From: Chamaesiphon minutus PCC 6605
GTDB lineage: Bacteria; Cyanobacteriota; Cyanobacteriia; Cyanobacteriales; Chamaesiphonaceae
DNA: 64,000 nucleotides
NCBI RefSeq assembly: GCF_000317145.1
Contig: NC_019697.1
Coordinates: 4,538,886-4,602,885 of the forward strand
Reading direction: 5' to 3'
The notes under the pieces are model-generated. The model did no database searches and was not told where the DNA came from. It was given only the letters and a program-made list of their open reading frames with translations. Below, one piece after another: positions 1 through 8,453 of the stretch. Every line of letters starts with the position of its first letter. Positions within the stretch are counted from its first letter, which is position 1. Position numbers and translations under genes: made by a program.

Positions 1-507
1 AGTCCTCAATATATGTCTAATGCTCAAGTTGAATTGAGCGCGATTTTACCAGATCTACTATTGACTGTCGCCGGACAACTATTTCTCAATCCGGGTTGGT
101 GGATCGATTTAGATTCAGAAACAGAAATTACTCCAGAGTCGGGAGTTTCGCAGTTACTCACGATTCATGGCGAAACCATGCACGGACTCCGCAAGCAAGT
201 CAAAGCTCTACGTTATTTAATGGAAATGTTTCCCGATCGCTATCCCGATCGATATCGCGATTATCTTAAAGAGTTCAAACAAATTCATCAAATCTTTGGA
301 AATATTCAAGATAATTTAGTGCTAGACAAGTTTATTCGCAAAGTTTTGGGTAAACGATCGCCGATAAAACTACCAATTCTTTACGAACGGCTCGCGCGAA
401 GCAATTATCTCAACTGGCAAAATTGGCAGCCAATTCAGGAACGATATCGGCAATCGGAAATTAAGCAAGACTTCAAGTTATTGCTGATTCAAGATATAAT
501 TAAGTGA
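1..507 (+). CDS. CHAD domain protein, C-terminal part (5' end outside window)
   Basis: The reading frame is open from base 1 (the codons before the first ATG at 13 are sense codons), so this is probably the 3' end of a longer gene. The visible protein contains HGLRKQVKALRYLMEMF, the His/basic helix typical of CHAD (conserved histidine alpha-helical) domains, followed by a second helix with QIHQIFGNIQDN. CHAD domains bind polyphosphate or other polyanions and are often found with CYTH/triphosphate tunnel phosphatases. No CYTH part is visible. The partner domain and the true start lie upstream of the window. The family call is fairly secure; the cellular role is inferred. Confidence 0.75.
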   Translation, partial: SPQYMSNAQVELSAILPDLLLTVAGQLFLNPGWWIDLDSETEITPESGVSQLLTIHGETMHGLRKQVKALRYLMEMFPDRYPDRYRDYLKEFKQIHQIFGNIQDNLVLDKFIRKVLGKRSPIKLPILYERLARSNYLNWQNWQPIQERYRQSEIKQDFKLLLIQDIIK

Positions 508-583
508 GTCGATGTCGATAATTGCCGAGTAAAAACTTGGTAAATTATAGAAATTCGATCGCAGCGATATTTTGATAATTTCT

Positions 584-991
584 ATGGATAATGGCGAACT
601 GGCGATCGATTACTCCAGTCTGGAATGGACTGAGCTACCACCCCTCACCACCGATACGATCTGGACGATTATTCACGAGTCGATAAGCGATTTGCAAGTG
701 AATCAGCTCCTTTGGTATTACTTAGGCTATCGGTACGATAGAGCGGAAAATAGCTGGGATCTGAGTCGAGTGGCTCCCGAATGGGGTGAAACCTATCCCA
801 CACCACCAGATTTTATCGCCAGTCGTCCCGCAACAGTCAAACTCACTCGATCGATTCCACCAGAGCACAAGCAACTGCTCAAAGAACAGCTCGGCTTTAA
901 GGGCTATAAATTTGGTGAATTTGGCCCGCGCCAGACGCGCAGAGCCACAGCCGCTAGTTGGTTGTTAGCGTCTATGGCACAGAGGGTATAG
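584..991 (+). CDS. DUF1823 family protein (conserved cyanobacterial)
   Basis: This 135-residue protein has the hallmarks I recall for the cyanobacterial/plastid DUF1823 family: LPPLTTDTIWTI near the N terminus, NQLLWYYLGYRYD, PTPPDFIASRPATVKLTRSI, and a basic end with KEQLGFKGYKFGEFGPRQTRR. The function is unknown. The frame extends upstream to a TTG at 572, but the ATG at 584 is preferred because conservation starts just after it. It has no signal peptide or membrane segment, so it is probably cytosolic. It is transcribed in the same direction as the preceding CHAD gene, about 76 bases after it. Confidence 0.75.
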   Translation: MDNGELAIDYSSLEWTELPPLTTDTIWTIIHESISDLQVNQLLWYYLGYRYDRAENSWDLSRVAPEWGETYPTPPDFIASRPATVKLTRSIPPEHKQLLKEQLGFKGYKFGEFGPRQTRRATAASWLLASMAQRV

Positions 992-1100
992 TAGCTTAGG
1001 TTGCTTAGTTAAAAATGGAAAGTAAGAGATTGGTAGTATCGAGAGTAAATCCAAAATCCACAGTCCACCATCCAAAATAAAATTAATTCAGGGAAATAAT

Positions 1101-2297
1101 ATGGCACGAGTAATGATAGTCGGCGCAGGTGGAGTTGGTAATGTCGTCGCACACAAATGTGCCGCACGCGCCGAATTTACAGATATTTTGCTAGCAAGTC
1201 GCAGCGTGGATAAATGCGAAAAAATTGCCGCGAGCATCGGCTCGCCAAAAGTAACGACAGCCGCTCTCGATGCCGACACGGTAGCAAATACAGTCAAATT
1301 AATCGAAGAATTCAAACCAGATCTGCTGATTAATGTCGCACTCCCATATCAAGATTTGGTATTAATGGATGCTTGTCTGCAAACAGGCATTCACTATCTC
1401 GATACGGCTAATTACGAACCGATCGACGTGGCTAAATTCGAGTATAGTTGGCAATGGGCATATCGAGATCGCTTCAAAAATGCTGGACTGACAGCAATTC
1501 TCGGTTGTGGATTCGATCCTGGCGTGACGGGTGTATTTAGTGCCTACGCACTCAAACATTATTTCGATGAAATCCACTATCTAGATATCATCGATTGCAA
1601 CGATGGCAACCACGGCAAATCATTTGCTACCAATTTCAACCCCGAAATTAATATTCGCGAAATCACCCAGCCAGGTCGATATTTTGAAAACGGCGAATGG
1701 GTAGAAATCCCAGCTTTATCGATCCATCGTCCAATTCCCTATCCTGAAATTGGCGATCGCGAGTCATATTTGCTCTATCACGAAGAACTCGAATCTCTAG
1801 TTAAAAATATCCCCACGCTCAAACGCGCCCGGTTCTGGATGACATTTTCTGAGAATTATATTACGCACCTGAAAGTATTAGAAAACATCGGCATGACCCG
1901 GATCGATCCGATCGAATATCAAGGTCAACAAATTGTCCCATTACAATTCCTCAAAGCTCTCCTCCCCGAACCTGCTTCTTTAGCCACAAATTATACCGGA
2001 CAAACCTCGATCGGTTGTCATATTACTGGTATTAAAGATGGTAAAGAGAAGAAATATTATGTCTATAATAACTGTCAACATGCGGCAGCATATAAAGAGG
2101 TAGGATCGCAAGGCATTTCCTATACAACAGGTGTCCCGGCTGTGGTTGGTGCATTGATGATTGTCAACGGCAATTGGAAAAAGCCGGGAGTATTTAATGT
2201 CGAAGAATGCGATCCAGATCCATTCATGGAATTACTCGGCCCGATGGGATTGCCTTGGCATGAAGTATTTGATGGTGTATCGCCATTCGAGAATTAG
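1101..2297 (+). CDS. Carboxynorspermidine synthase (carboxynorspermidine dehydrogenase), saccharopine dehydrogenase family
   Basis: The 398-residue protein begins with a Rossmann fold (MIVGAGGVGNVVAHKCA, residues 5-21) and has the saccharopine-dehydrogenase-like body expected of carboxynorspermidine synthases (GCGFDPGVTGVFSAYALKH; HPI/YP-rich substrate region; TTGVPAVVGALMIV). Enzymes of this family reductively condense aspartate semialdehyde with a diamine (diaminopropane or putrescine) using NADPH. A purine-rich AGGGA lies just before the ATG. The matching decarboxylase (4961-6118) is 2.7 kb downstream on the same strand, with a SWIM-domain gene between them, which supports a polyamine role over lysine metabolism. 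The preferred diamine cannot be read from sequence. Confidence 0.85.
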   Translation: MARVMIVGAGGVGNVVAHKCAARAEFTDILLASRSVDKCEKIAASIGSPKVTTAALDADTVANTVKLIEEFKPDLLINVALPYQDLVLMDACLQTGIHYLDTANYEPIDVAKFEYSWQWAYRDRFKNAGLTAILGCGFDPGVTGVFSAYALKHYFDEIHYLDIIDCNDGNHGKSFATNFNPEINIREITQPGRYFENGEWVEIPALSIHRPIPYPEIGDRESYLLYHEELESLVKNIPTLKRARFWMTFSENYITHLKVLENIGMTRIDPIEYQGQQIVPLQFLKALLPEPASLATNYTGQTSIGCHITGIKDGKEKKYYVYNNCQHAAAYKEVGSQGISYTTGVPAVVGALMIVNGNWKKPGVFNVEECDPDPFMELLGPMGLPWHEVFDGVSPFEN

Positions 2298-2840
2298 AAG
2301 ATTTGTAGGAGTAGGTTTATGTCACTAATTCAAATGTGCAATTAATCTCCGTACAAACCTGCCCAATCCTACCAATAACATTATAGGTATATCTTCACAG
2401 ATATCAGGAGAAATACGATCTGAAGGTTGCTGGTGGGTGAGGGCGGGTTTGTACGATAGTTATCGTTACAATCGCGATTAGTAGCATAAACCCGCCCCTA
2501 CAGATTGTTCGGATGAAACGATCGAATCGATCGAGATATTGCTAATCGATCGCGATGAATATACTTAGTGCTGACCGATGGTAGTAATCTCAATCTTTTT
2601 GGCTGTTCTAGAATCGCGATTGCATTACTTCTACTGGTCGATCGATGGATAAAATTAGATTGGAATTACGAGATGAGAGCAGCATAACTAATATTTATAC
2701 CCCTCCCAGTTCGTTTTTTCATTTACTGTTTTGGTAATTGTGTATTGACTCGCGAGCAATGGGAAAACATAGATATTTGTTGCCGATAGCGTTCTCGTAC
2801 AGAAGTCAAGCTATGCTCGATCGTGAGTAGTTTTTATAGA
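2298..2840. other. Intergenic region holding a nested inverted-repeat element
   Basis: This 540-base gap has no convincing reading frame. Its first half (2304-2502) is a nested inverted repeat described separately. The rest is AT-rich with many CGATCG motifs. I see no clear promoter consensus, but the promoter of the SWIM gene should lie in the last 150 bases. Confidence 0.5.
2304..2502. repeat. MITE-like nested inverted repeat (about 200 bp)
   Basis: The outer arms are at 2304-2321 (TGTAGGAGTAGGTTTATG) and 2485-2502 (CATAAACCCGCCCCTACA), complementary except for a few positions. Inner arms at 2351-2373 and about 2433-2454 (GTACAAACCTGCCC against GGGCGGGTTTGTAC) are also complementary. The two nested pairs would fold into a long hairpin. 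There is no coding capacity, so it resembles a non-autonomous miniature element or dispersed cyanobacterial repeat. No target-site duplication was identified. Confidence 0.5.
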
Positions 2841-4685
2841 ATGAATCTCATTATGCGCATCGCAAATCTCGATGAAACTACCCTGCGCTACCACGCTACC
2901 GATAAATCTTTCCAGCGGGGCGAATCTTACTATCAACAGGGAGCGGTAGTCGATCTTTGTCAGCGGGGAAATTGTCTTTATGGGGAAGTCGAAGGTAACG
3001 AAGTCGAACCATACCATGTCACCATTCAATTTGATGCTGGGGGCGTGACTGAAGCTGAATGCAGTTGCGAGTATAGTTTTGAAGGATGGTGCAAGCACAT
3101 CGTCGCAGTGGCTCTGACTTCGATTCGCCAGCCGGAAAAGATTCAGCAACGGTTGTCTTTGAATGAGTTGCTCGATCGATTAAACCACGTTCAGACTCAA
3201 ACATTGGTGCAAGAATTAGTTGCTAAAGAACCAAATTTATTAGAGCGGATCGATCGATTCGTCAACAAGATTTTGCCGCCAATCGTCGAGCAAATTTCTA
3301 CAACCGTAAACCGTCCCAAACGTCAGACGAGTGTCGATCCGCAACCCTATCGACATCAAACCAAACAAATGATGCGGCATTGCGTGCAGCATTGGGAAGA
3401 AGGCTGGGAAGAAAATCCGATCGATACCGATTTACCAGAAATTTTAGACCAGGCGCAGGCTTTTATTGACAACGGTGATGGCAATAATGCCTTAGTAATT
3501 TTAGAAGCAATTACCCAAGCTTGTATTGAAGATTGGGACGAGGTAACCGACTATGGTGCAGATGGTGACGATCTGGTGGCAATGCTCGATCCGATTTGGG
3601 CAGCGGCAGTGTTGACAGCAGAATTATCATCGGAAGAAGCGATCGATATTCAGGTAAATTTGGAAGAATGGCAAGATCGTCTGGGCGGTAACTTTGAGAT
3701 CTGCGCCGCAGCGTTGCGGCAAGGTTGGGATACACCAGAACTTGTGGCAGTACTTGAAGGGGAAAGCGAAGATCTGTGGGAAGATGGACGACCGAGTTAT
3801 GCGGATAAATTAGCGCGGATTCGATTGGAGCTTTTGAATTTACAGGAACGTTACCCAGAGTATTTGAACCTAGCACGGGCGGAGGATCTAGTTGAAGAAT
3901 ACTTGGTAATGTTGGCACAATTGGGAAGGGTTGGCGAAGTCATGGCGGCGAGCATTCGCCTCAAGGATGCCGGACAAGCACTCGCCGTAGCGAAGGTATT
4001 GAGAGAACAGGATGCGCTCGCAGAAGCACTTCTAATTGCAAAAGCGGGATTGGATTTACCCGATCGTATTTTCGCAGCACCCGCAGAGCATCAATTCTTT
4101 AATATCCATCAGAGTCCGCTGCTCGACAAACATCGCTACGAATTAGCCGATTGGACGAGCGAACTGGCACAGGGACTGGGCGAACTGTCCACAGCTCTGA
4201 GCGCAAGAATTACCGCTTTTAAGCTGCGTCCGTCGATGCGGGGGTATCAACAAATCCAAACGCTGGCAGGTGAGGCTTGGCAGACCTTACAGGCCGATTT
4301 GCTGCAACATTTACGGACGATCGATAGCTGGAGACATGCGGAAGCCAAAGTCCAAATCTTTTTGCATGAAGGCTCGATCGATGATGCGATCGCGACTGTC
4401 ACCGATAGTTATGCTAGGGGCCACTTGATTCAATTGGTGATGGATGCAGCGATGTCTCATCGACCGGAATGGGTGATTGCGAAGGCTATTCCCCCAGCAG
4501 AAGATATCATCAATCGCGGTAAAGCCGAAGCTTATCAAGAGGCAGTAAACTGGTTGACTAGAGCGCGGGCTGCTTATCTGCAATCTGGACGTCAAGATGA
4601 ATGGCAGCAATATCGTGCCCAGTTGATTGCCACACACGGACGCAAACGCAAACTGATGGGATTAATTGAAGGTGCAAATTTATAG
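2841..4685 (+). CDS. SWIM zinc-finger domain protein
   Basis: The 614-residue protein carries a SWIM zinc finger (C-x-C-x7-C-x-H, seen as CSCEYSFEGWCKH) at residues about 74-86, preceded by the usual RGESYYQQGAV segment. The rest is helical and acidic, with alanine/leucine-rich repeats that could be TPR-like (about residues 190-600) and no membrane segment. SWIM domains mediate DNA or protein contacts; in bacteria they often accompany SNF2 helicases, but none is adjacent here. The frame is open back to a GTG at 2823. ATGs at 2841 and 2853 are both possible and no strong ribosome site decides between them. It lies between two norspermidine-pathway genes; a functional link is only suggested by position. 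Confidence 0.75.
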   Translation: MNLIMRIANLDETTLRYHATDKSFQRGESYYQQGAVVDLCQRGNCLYGEVEGNEVEPYHVTIQFDAGGVTEAECSCEYSFEGWCKHIVAVALTSIRQPEKIQQRLSLNELLDRLNHVQTQTLVQELVAKEPNLLERIDRFVNKILPPIVEQISTTVNRPKRQTSVDPQPYRHQTKQMMRHCVQHWEEGWEENPIDTDLPEILDQAQAFIDNGDGNNALVILEAITQACIEDWDEVTDYGADGDDLVAMLDPIWAAAVLTAELSSEEAIDIQVNLEEWQDRLGGNFEICAAALRQGWDTPELVAVLEGESEDLWEDGRPSYADKLARIRLELLNLQERYPEYLNLARAEDLVEEYLVMLAQLGRVGEVMAASIRLKDAGQALAVAKVLREQDALAEALLIAKAGLDLPDRIFAAPAEHQFFNIHQSPLLDKHRYELADWTSELAQGLGELSTALSARITAFKLRPSMRGYQQIQTLAGEAWQTLQADLLQHLRTIDSWRHAEAKVQIFLHEGSIDDAIATVTDSYARGHLIQLVMDAAMSHRPEWVIAKAIPPAEDIINRGKAEAYQEAVNWLTRARAAYLQSGRQDEWQQYRAQLIATHGRKRKLMGLIEGANL

Positions 4686-4754
4686 TTGCGAGAGACTTGC
4701 TAAGATTGAGTGTAGAGATAATAAAATATCAGCGATTAAAATCGCCGCTAGTGT

Positions 4755-4800
4755 TGCAAAGTCCGCCTACGCGGACTGAATTATTAGTCCGCGTAGCCGA
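4755..4800. repeat. Dispersed palindromic repeat, copy 1 (TTGCAAAGTCCGC family)
   Basis: The segment TTGCAAAGTCCGCCTACG is followed by GCGGACT, a short AT-rich centre and AGTCCGCGTAGCCGA. The arms 4762-4777 and 4786-4800 are nearly complementary. The same core, including TTGCAAAGTCCGC and TTAGTCCGCG, recurs near 24031-24108 and 55747-55914, always outside genes. Confidence 0.6.
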
Positions 4801-4960
4801 TACCGATCGAAGTACCTACAATTAACGTTGGCGTTAATGTTTCAAAGTCAGCAATTACCAAACCGATGTGGTGGGTTTTGCAATGATAGTATCGGGATTG
4901 TCTTGTACTAGCTCGCAACTTGGGTTAATATCTCTATCTCCGCCAATTTATTGAGTAAAC

Positions 4961-6118
4961 ATGACCCAAACTAACAACGACATTTTAGCTAATATTCCAT
5001 CACCTTGCTTCGTCTTAGAAGAGCAACTGTTAGCGCGAAATTTAGCAATATTCGATCGAGTCCAAAAAGCTGCCCCGATTCGGATTATGCTTGCGCTCAA
5101 GGGGTTTTCGCTCTTTCATAGCTTTCCCCAGATTCGCACCACACTTAAGGGTGCTTCTGCTAGCTCGCTGTGGGAAGCAAGACTCGCCGCAGAGGAATTT
5201 GGCACGGAGGTACATGTTTATTCCCCTGCCTATCGCGCTGAAGATGTGCCGGAGATTCTGCCCTTAGCCTCGCACATGACCTTTAATTCGATCGGTCAGT
5301 ACTCCCAATTTCGATCGCAGATTGCAGGCTCTGGCACTGCTAAACCATCGGTAGGACTGCGCATCAATCCTGAATACTCGCCAGTCAAAACCGCCCTTTA
5401 CAATCCCTGTCAGCCATCTACGCGCTTGGGCATCTCCGCAGCACATTTAGGGGATACTTTACCGGAGGGTATCGATGGATTTTTATCGCACAATTTATGC
5501 GAGAGCGACTCATTTGCATTAGAAAAAACGATTGCAAATATCGAGCGGTTATTTGGCAAGTTTTTACCACAACTTAAGTGGTTAAATTTCGGTGGCGGTC
5601 ATTTAATGACGCGTAAAGATTATGATGTCGATCGTGCGATCGAGGTTTTAAATGCATTCCACGATCGTCACCCACACATTCAACTGCTGATGGAACCAGG
5701 GTCTGCAATTGTCTGGGAAACTGGATTTTTGACTGGTAAAGTATTGGATCTAATTCCTACTGATGATGTGGTAAATGTGATGTTAGACGTATCGTTTACC
5801 GCCCACATGCCCGATTGTTTAGAAATGCCTTACAAGCCAGCAATTCGCGGCGCGCGCGAGCCAGAAGTAGGCGATACACTATATCGGATGGGTGGTTCTA
5901 GTTGTCTGGCTGGTGACTTTTTAGGCGACTATGCGTTCGACAAGGAGTTAGCGATAGGCGATCGCTTGATTTTTGAAGATATGATGCACTATACGATGGT
6001 CAAAACTTCAACATTCAATGGTGTCTTCCATCCCTCGATCGGACGACTCGATAAAGATGGTAACTTTAAGCTCTGGCGTGAGTTTGGCTACGAAGATTAT
6101 CGATCGAGATTGGGCTAA
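4961..6118 (+). CDS. nspC: Carboxynorspermidine/carboxyspermidine decarboxylase
   Basis: This 385-residue protein is a fold-type-III (alanine-racemase-like) PLP decarboxylase. The PLP lysine is in LALKGF (K47), and the glycine-rich phosphate-binding stretch LNFGGGHLM and the catalytic-cysteine region GGSSCLAGD are both present. It decarboxylates carboxynorspermidine or carboxyspermidine to norspermidine or spermidine. Length and motifs fit NspC rather than the longer diaminopimelate decarboxylase or arginine decarboxylase. It pairs functionally with the dehydrogenase at 1101-2297. It is followed by the convergent pyrD gene after 55 bases. Confidence 0.9.
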   Translation: MTQTNNDILANIPSPCFVLEEQLLARNLAIFDRVQKAAPIRIMLALKGFSLFHSFPQIRTTLKGASASSLWEARLAAEEFGTEVHVYSPAYRAEDVPEILPLASHMTFNSIGQYSQFRSQIAGSGTAKPSVGLRINPEYSPVKTALYNPCQPSTRLGISAAHLGDTLPEGIDGFLSHNLCESDSFALEKTIANIERLFGKFLPQLKWLNFGGGHLMTRKDYDVDRAIEVLNAFHDRHPHIQLLMEPGSAIVWETGFLTGKVLDLIPTDDVVNVMLDVSFTAHMPDCLEMPYKPAIRGAREPEVGDTLYRMGGSSCLAGDFLGDYAFDKELAIGDRLIFEDMMHYTMVKTSTFNGVFHPSIGRLDKDGNFKLWREFGYEDYRSRLG

Positions 6119-6173
6119 TAATTTGCAAACTTTTAGAAACTCGAATTCTCTTGAAGTCGGGTTTCTTTGAAAT

Positions 6174-7304
6174 CTAATCTTTGCCAATCCCGACAGCTTC
6201 AGAGATCGATCGTAATCCCCTTGCCTCCAATTTGGCTAATAATCCAGTTAAAATGCGATCGACCATCCACGGGCCATTATAAGTCCACCCGGTATAAACT
6301 TGAATCAAGCTCGCTCCGGCAGTAATTTTCTCCCAGGCGTCATCGGCGGTAAAAATCCCCCCTACCCCAATAATCGGCAGACTTCCACCCGTTTGCTGAT
6401 GGATAAACCGGATGACTTCGGTAGACTTTTGACGGACTGGCGCGCCACTAATTCCGCCTGCTTCTTCAGTTACTGTTTTACCTGTGCGCGCGATAATTTT
6501 AGTAGTTAATTGCGATCGATCCAATGTCGTATTCGTCGCAATAATGCCTGCTAATTTAGATGCTTGCGATAATTCTACTACCGCTGAGATATCTTCCCAG
6601 GCTAGATCGGGAGCAATCTTGACTAAAATTGGTTTGCGACCTTGATTTTCTTGTTGTAAAGTATCGAAAATAATCCGCAAAGGTTCGATCTCTTGTAACG
6701 TTCGCAAACCAGGTGTATTTGGCGAACTGACATTAATCACAAAATAGTCGCCGAGATCTTTTAACCGTTGAAAACTACCCAAATAATCCGTCGCGGCATC
6801 TTCTAGCTCGGTAATCTTTGACTTACCTAAATTAATCCCGATCGGAATGGTAAAATCGCCCCGCTCTCGCTGTTGCAGTGCCGCAGCCATTGCCGCACTA
6901 CCCAAATTATTAAATCCCATCCGATTTAATGCTGCACGATCTTGAGGCAATCTAAATAACCGGGGTCGCTCGTTACCCGGTTGCGGATGATAGGTTACCG
7001 TACCGAGTTCGGCAAATCCAAAGCCTAAATATTGCCAGATCCCCGCCGCAATTCCATCTTTGTCAAATCCAGCAGCTAACCCCACCGGATTGGCAAATTT
7101 CAACCCAAATAAAGACTGTTCTAACTGTCGATCTGCCCGACAAAAATACTGCTGGAAGCTCGCTTTAGCAATTTTGGTCAGGGGGGATGTCGGTGTAGAA
7201 TCGATCGCGTGTAGTAGGTCTAATGACTGCTTATGGACAGCTTCTGGATCGGCTTTGAGAGCCGAAAATAACAGCGGACGAACTGCAAGTTGATAAATAT
7301 CCAA
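6174..7304 (-). CDS. pyrD: Dihydroorotate dehydrogenase (quinone), class 2
   Basis: The 376-residue protein has the class-2 N-terminal helices (YQLAVRPLLFSALKADPEAVHKQSL) that dock to the membrane, followed by an FMN barrel. NPVGLAAGFDKDG, the catalytic-serine region NVSSPNTPGLR, KIAPDL, and the FMN phosphate-binding GVGGI and YTGW segments are all visible. It oxidises dihydroorotate to orotate using the quinone pool, the fourth step of pyrimidine synthesis. The gene stands alone and converges on nspC. Length and motif order are normal, so this is a confident call. Confidence 0.96.
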   Translation of the reverse strand: MDIYQLAVRPLLFSALKADPEAVHKQSLDLLHAIDSTPTSPLTKIAKASFQQYFCRADRQLEQSLFGLKFANPVGLAAGFDKDGIAAGIWQYLGFGFAELGTVTYHPQPGNERPRLFRLPQDRAALNRMGFNNLGSAAMAAALQQRERGDFTIPIGINLGKSKITELEDAATDYLGSFQRLKDLGDYFVINVSSPNTPGLRTLQEIEPLRIIFDTLQQENQGRKPILVKIAPDLAWEDISAVVELSQASKLAGIIATNTTLDRSQLTTKIIARTGKTVTEEAGGISGAPVRQKSTEVIRFIHQQTGGSLPIIGVGGIFTADDAWEKITAGASLIQVYTGWTYNGPWMVDRILTGLLAKLEARGLRSISEAVGIGKD

Positions 7305-7584
7305 AGTGATTACAATCGGCTGCGAACTTTTAACTATCGATGATGTGAGTATATTTTAGCCGATCGAGTCTCGCGCGATCGCGCCCCGATCGTCTGTAAC
7401 ACAACATTCAGGGTGCTCCATCGATTCCCAATTCCTAACTCCACACACCAACGCAAACCGAAATCTGCAATAGAGACGATTTGAAGTGCGGAAACTATAT
7501 AATCAATTAGCAGTCTAAGTTCTTATAGTTCGGCATTTAGCCTGTCAGTATTAAATCAAGTGACTCATCTTTGAGGAGTAATTA

Positions 7585-8274
7585 ATGCACCCCACGATCC
7601 CACCAACTGCAACACCACAGATTGTCAGCACTGTCGCGCAACAACATCGTACTGCGCCGATCGCCAAATCTACAACTGGTGCAGCCCAAAAGCTGGGCAC
7701 ATTGTCTACAGTTGCCATGCCAAACTGGCAAGACCGATCGCCCTTAACTAGCCCCAATATCCATGCTAAACCAAAAGCGATCGCTCAATCCGAACTCCCT
7801 GGCGGCTCCACGCCGCCGCCGCCACCCTCACCCGGTTCGGCACCGAGTACTATAGATACAGGCGATGGCTATCCTACCAGAATCCCTGCTAACTATTTTG
7901 GCCCAGCCATTGGCTTTGGTAGTGGATCTGCAGCTTTTGGTATAATTAGTAGATTCCCATTCGGCACCAATTACTCGATTCGTCCCTCCGCAGTTTTTGG
8001 CAATGGTGGCACGATCGTCCGAGTTCCCATTACCTATGATTTTGCACTAGGTGACAGAGAACCATTCGAGCGCAACCCGTTGGTCACTTTTCATGCTGGT
8101 GGTGGCGTGCAATATAGTTCGGGAATTAATGGTGCCAGCTCTTCCCAATTCGGACTGCTAGGCACGATCGGGGTTGATGTCAATCTGTTTGAAGGTGTGG
8201 CATTATTGGGTAGTTTTAATACTGACTTTGGGTCGATTAGCGGTACGAATATCGGTCTGGGATTTGAATTTTAG
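7585..8274 (+). CDS. Hypothetical protein with proline-rich N-terminal part and beta-barrel-like C-terminal part
   Basis: A strong GAGGAG ribosome site seven bases before the ATG supports this start. The 229-residue protein has a polar N-terminal third, a PPPPPPSPGS linker near residues 73-85, and then about 130 residues of alternating, glycine-rich strands ending in GLGFEF. A terminal phenylalanine is typical of small outer-membrane beta-barrels. Oddly, no hydrophobic signal peptide is present, so export is uncertain. A perfect palindrome just after the stop may terminate transcription. I do not recognise a named family. Confidence 0.65.
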   Translation: MHPTIPPTATPQIVSTVAQQHRTAPIAKSTTGAAQKLGTLSTVAMPNWQDRSPLTSPNIHAKPKAIAQSELPGGSTPPPPPSPGSAPSTIDTGDGYPTRIPANYFGPAIGFGSGSAAFGIISRFPFGTNYSIRPSAVFGNGGTIVRVPITYDFALGDREPFERNPLVTFHAGGGVQYSSGINGASSSQFGLLGTIGVDVNLFEGVALLGSFNTDFGSISGTNIGLGFEF

Positions 8275-8292
8275 AGCAATAGAATAATATCT

Positions 8293-8325
8293 GGGAATAA
8301 TTCGATCGTCGATCGAATTATTCCC
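8293..8325 (+). terminator. Perfect 16-bp palindrome after the 7585-8274 gene, possible terminator
   Basis: Arms 8293-8308 (GGGAATAATTCGATCG) and 8310-8325 are exactly complementary around one central base. No long T-tract follows (only TTAATTTTT some ten bases on), so it may terminate or simply stabilise the 3' end. Confidence 0.5.
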
Positions 8326-8453
8326 CATCGCCTTAATTTTTAGGACTCGATCGCTAAATTACACCTCAACTTAGCCGATCGGATCGTGTAGGGTGGACAT
8401 CGGCCACCAGCTAGGTTTCAGGCATCATCTATTTTCTAGATATTTACACCTGC

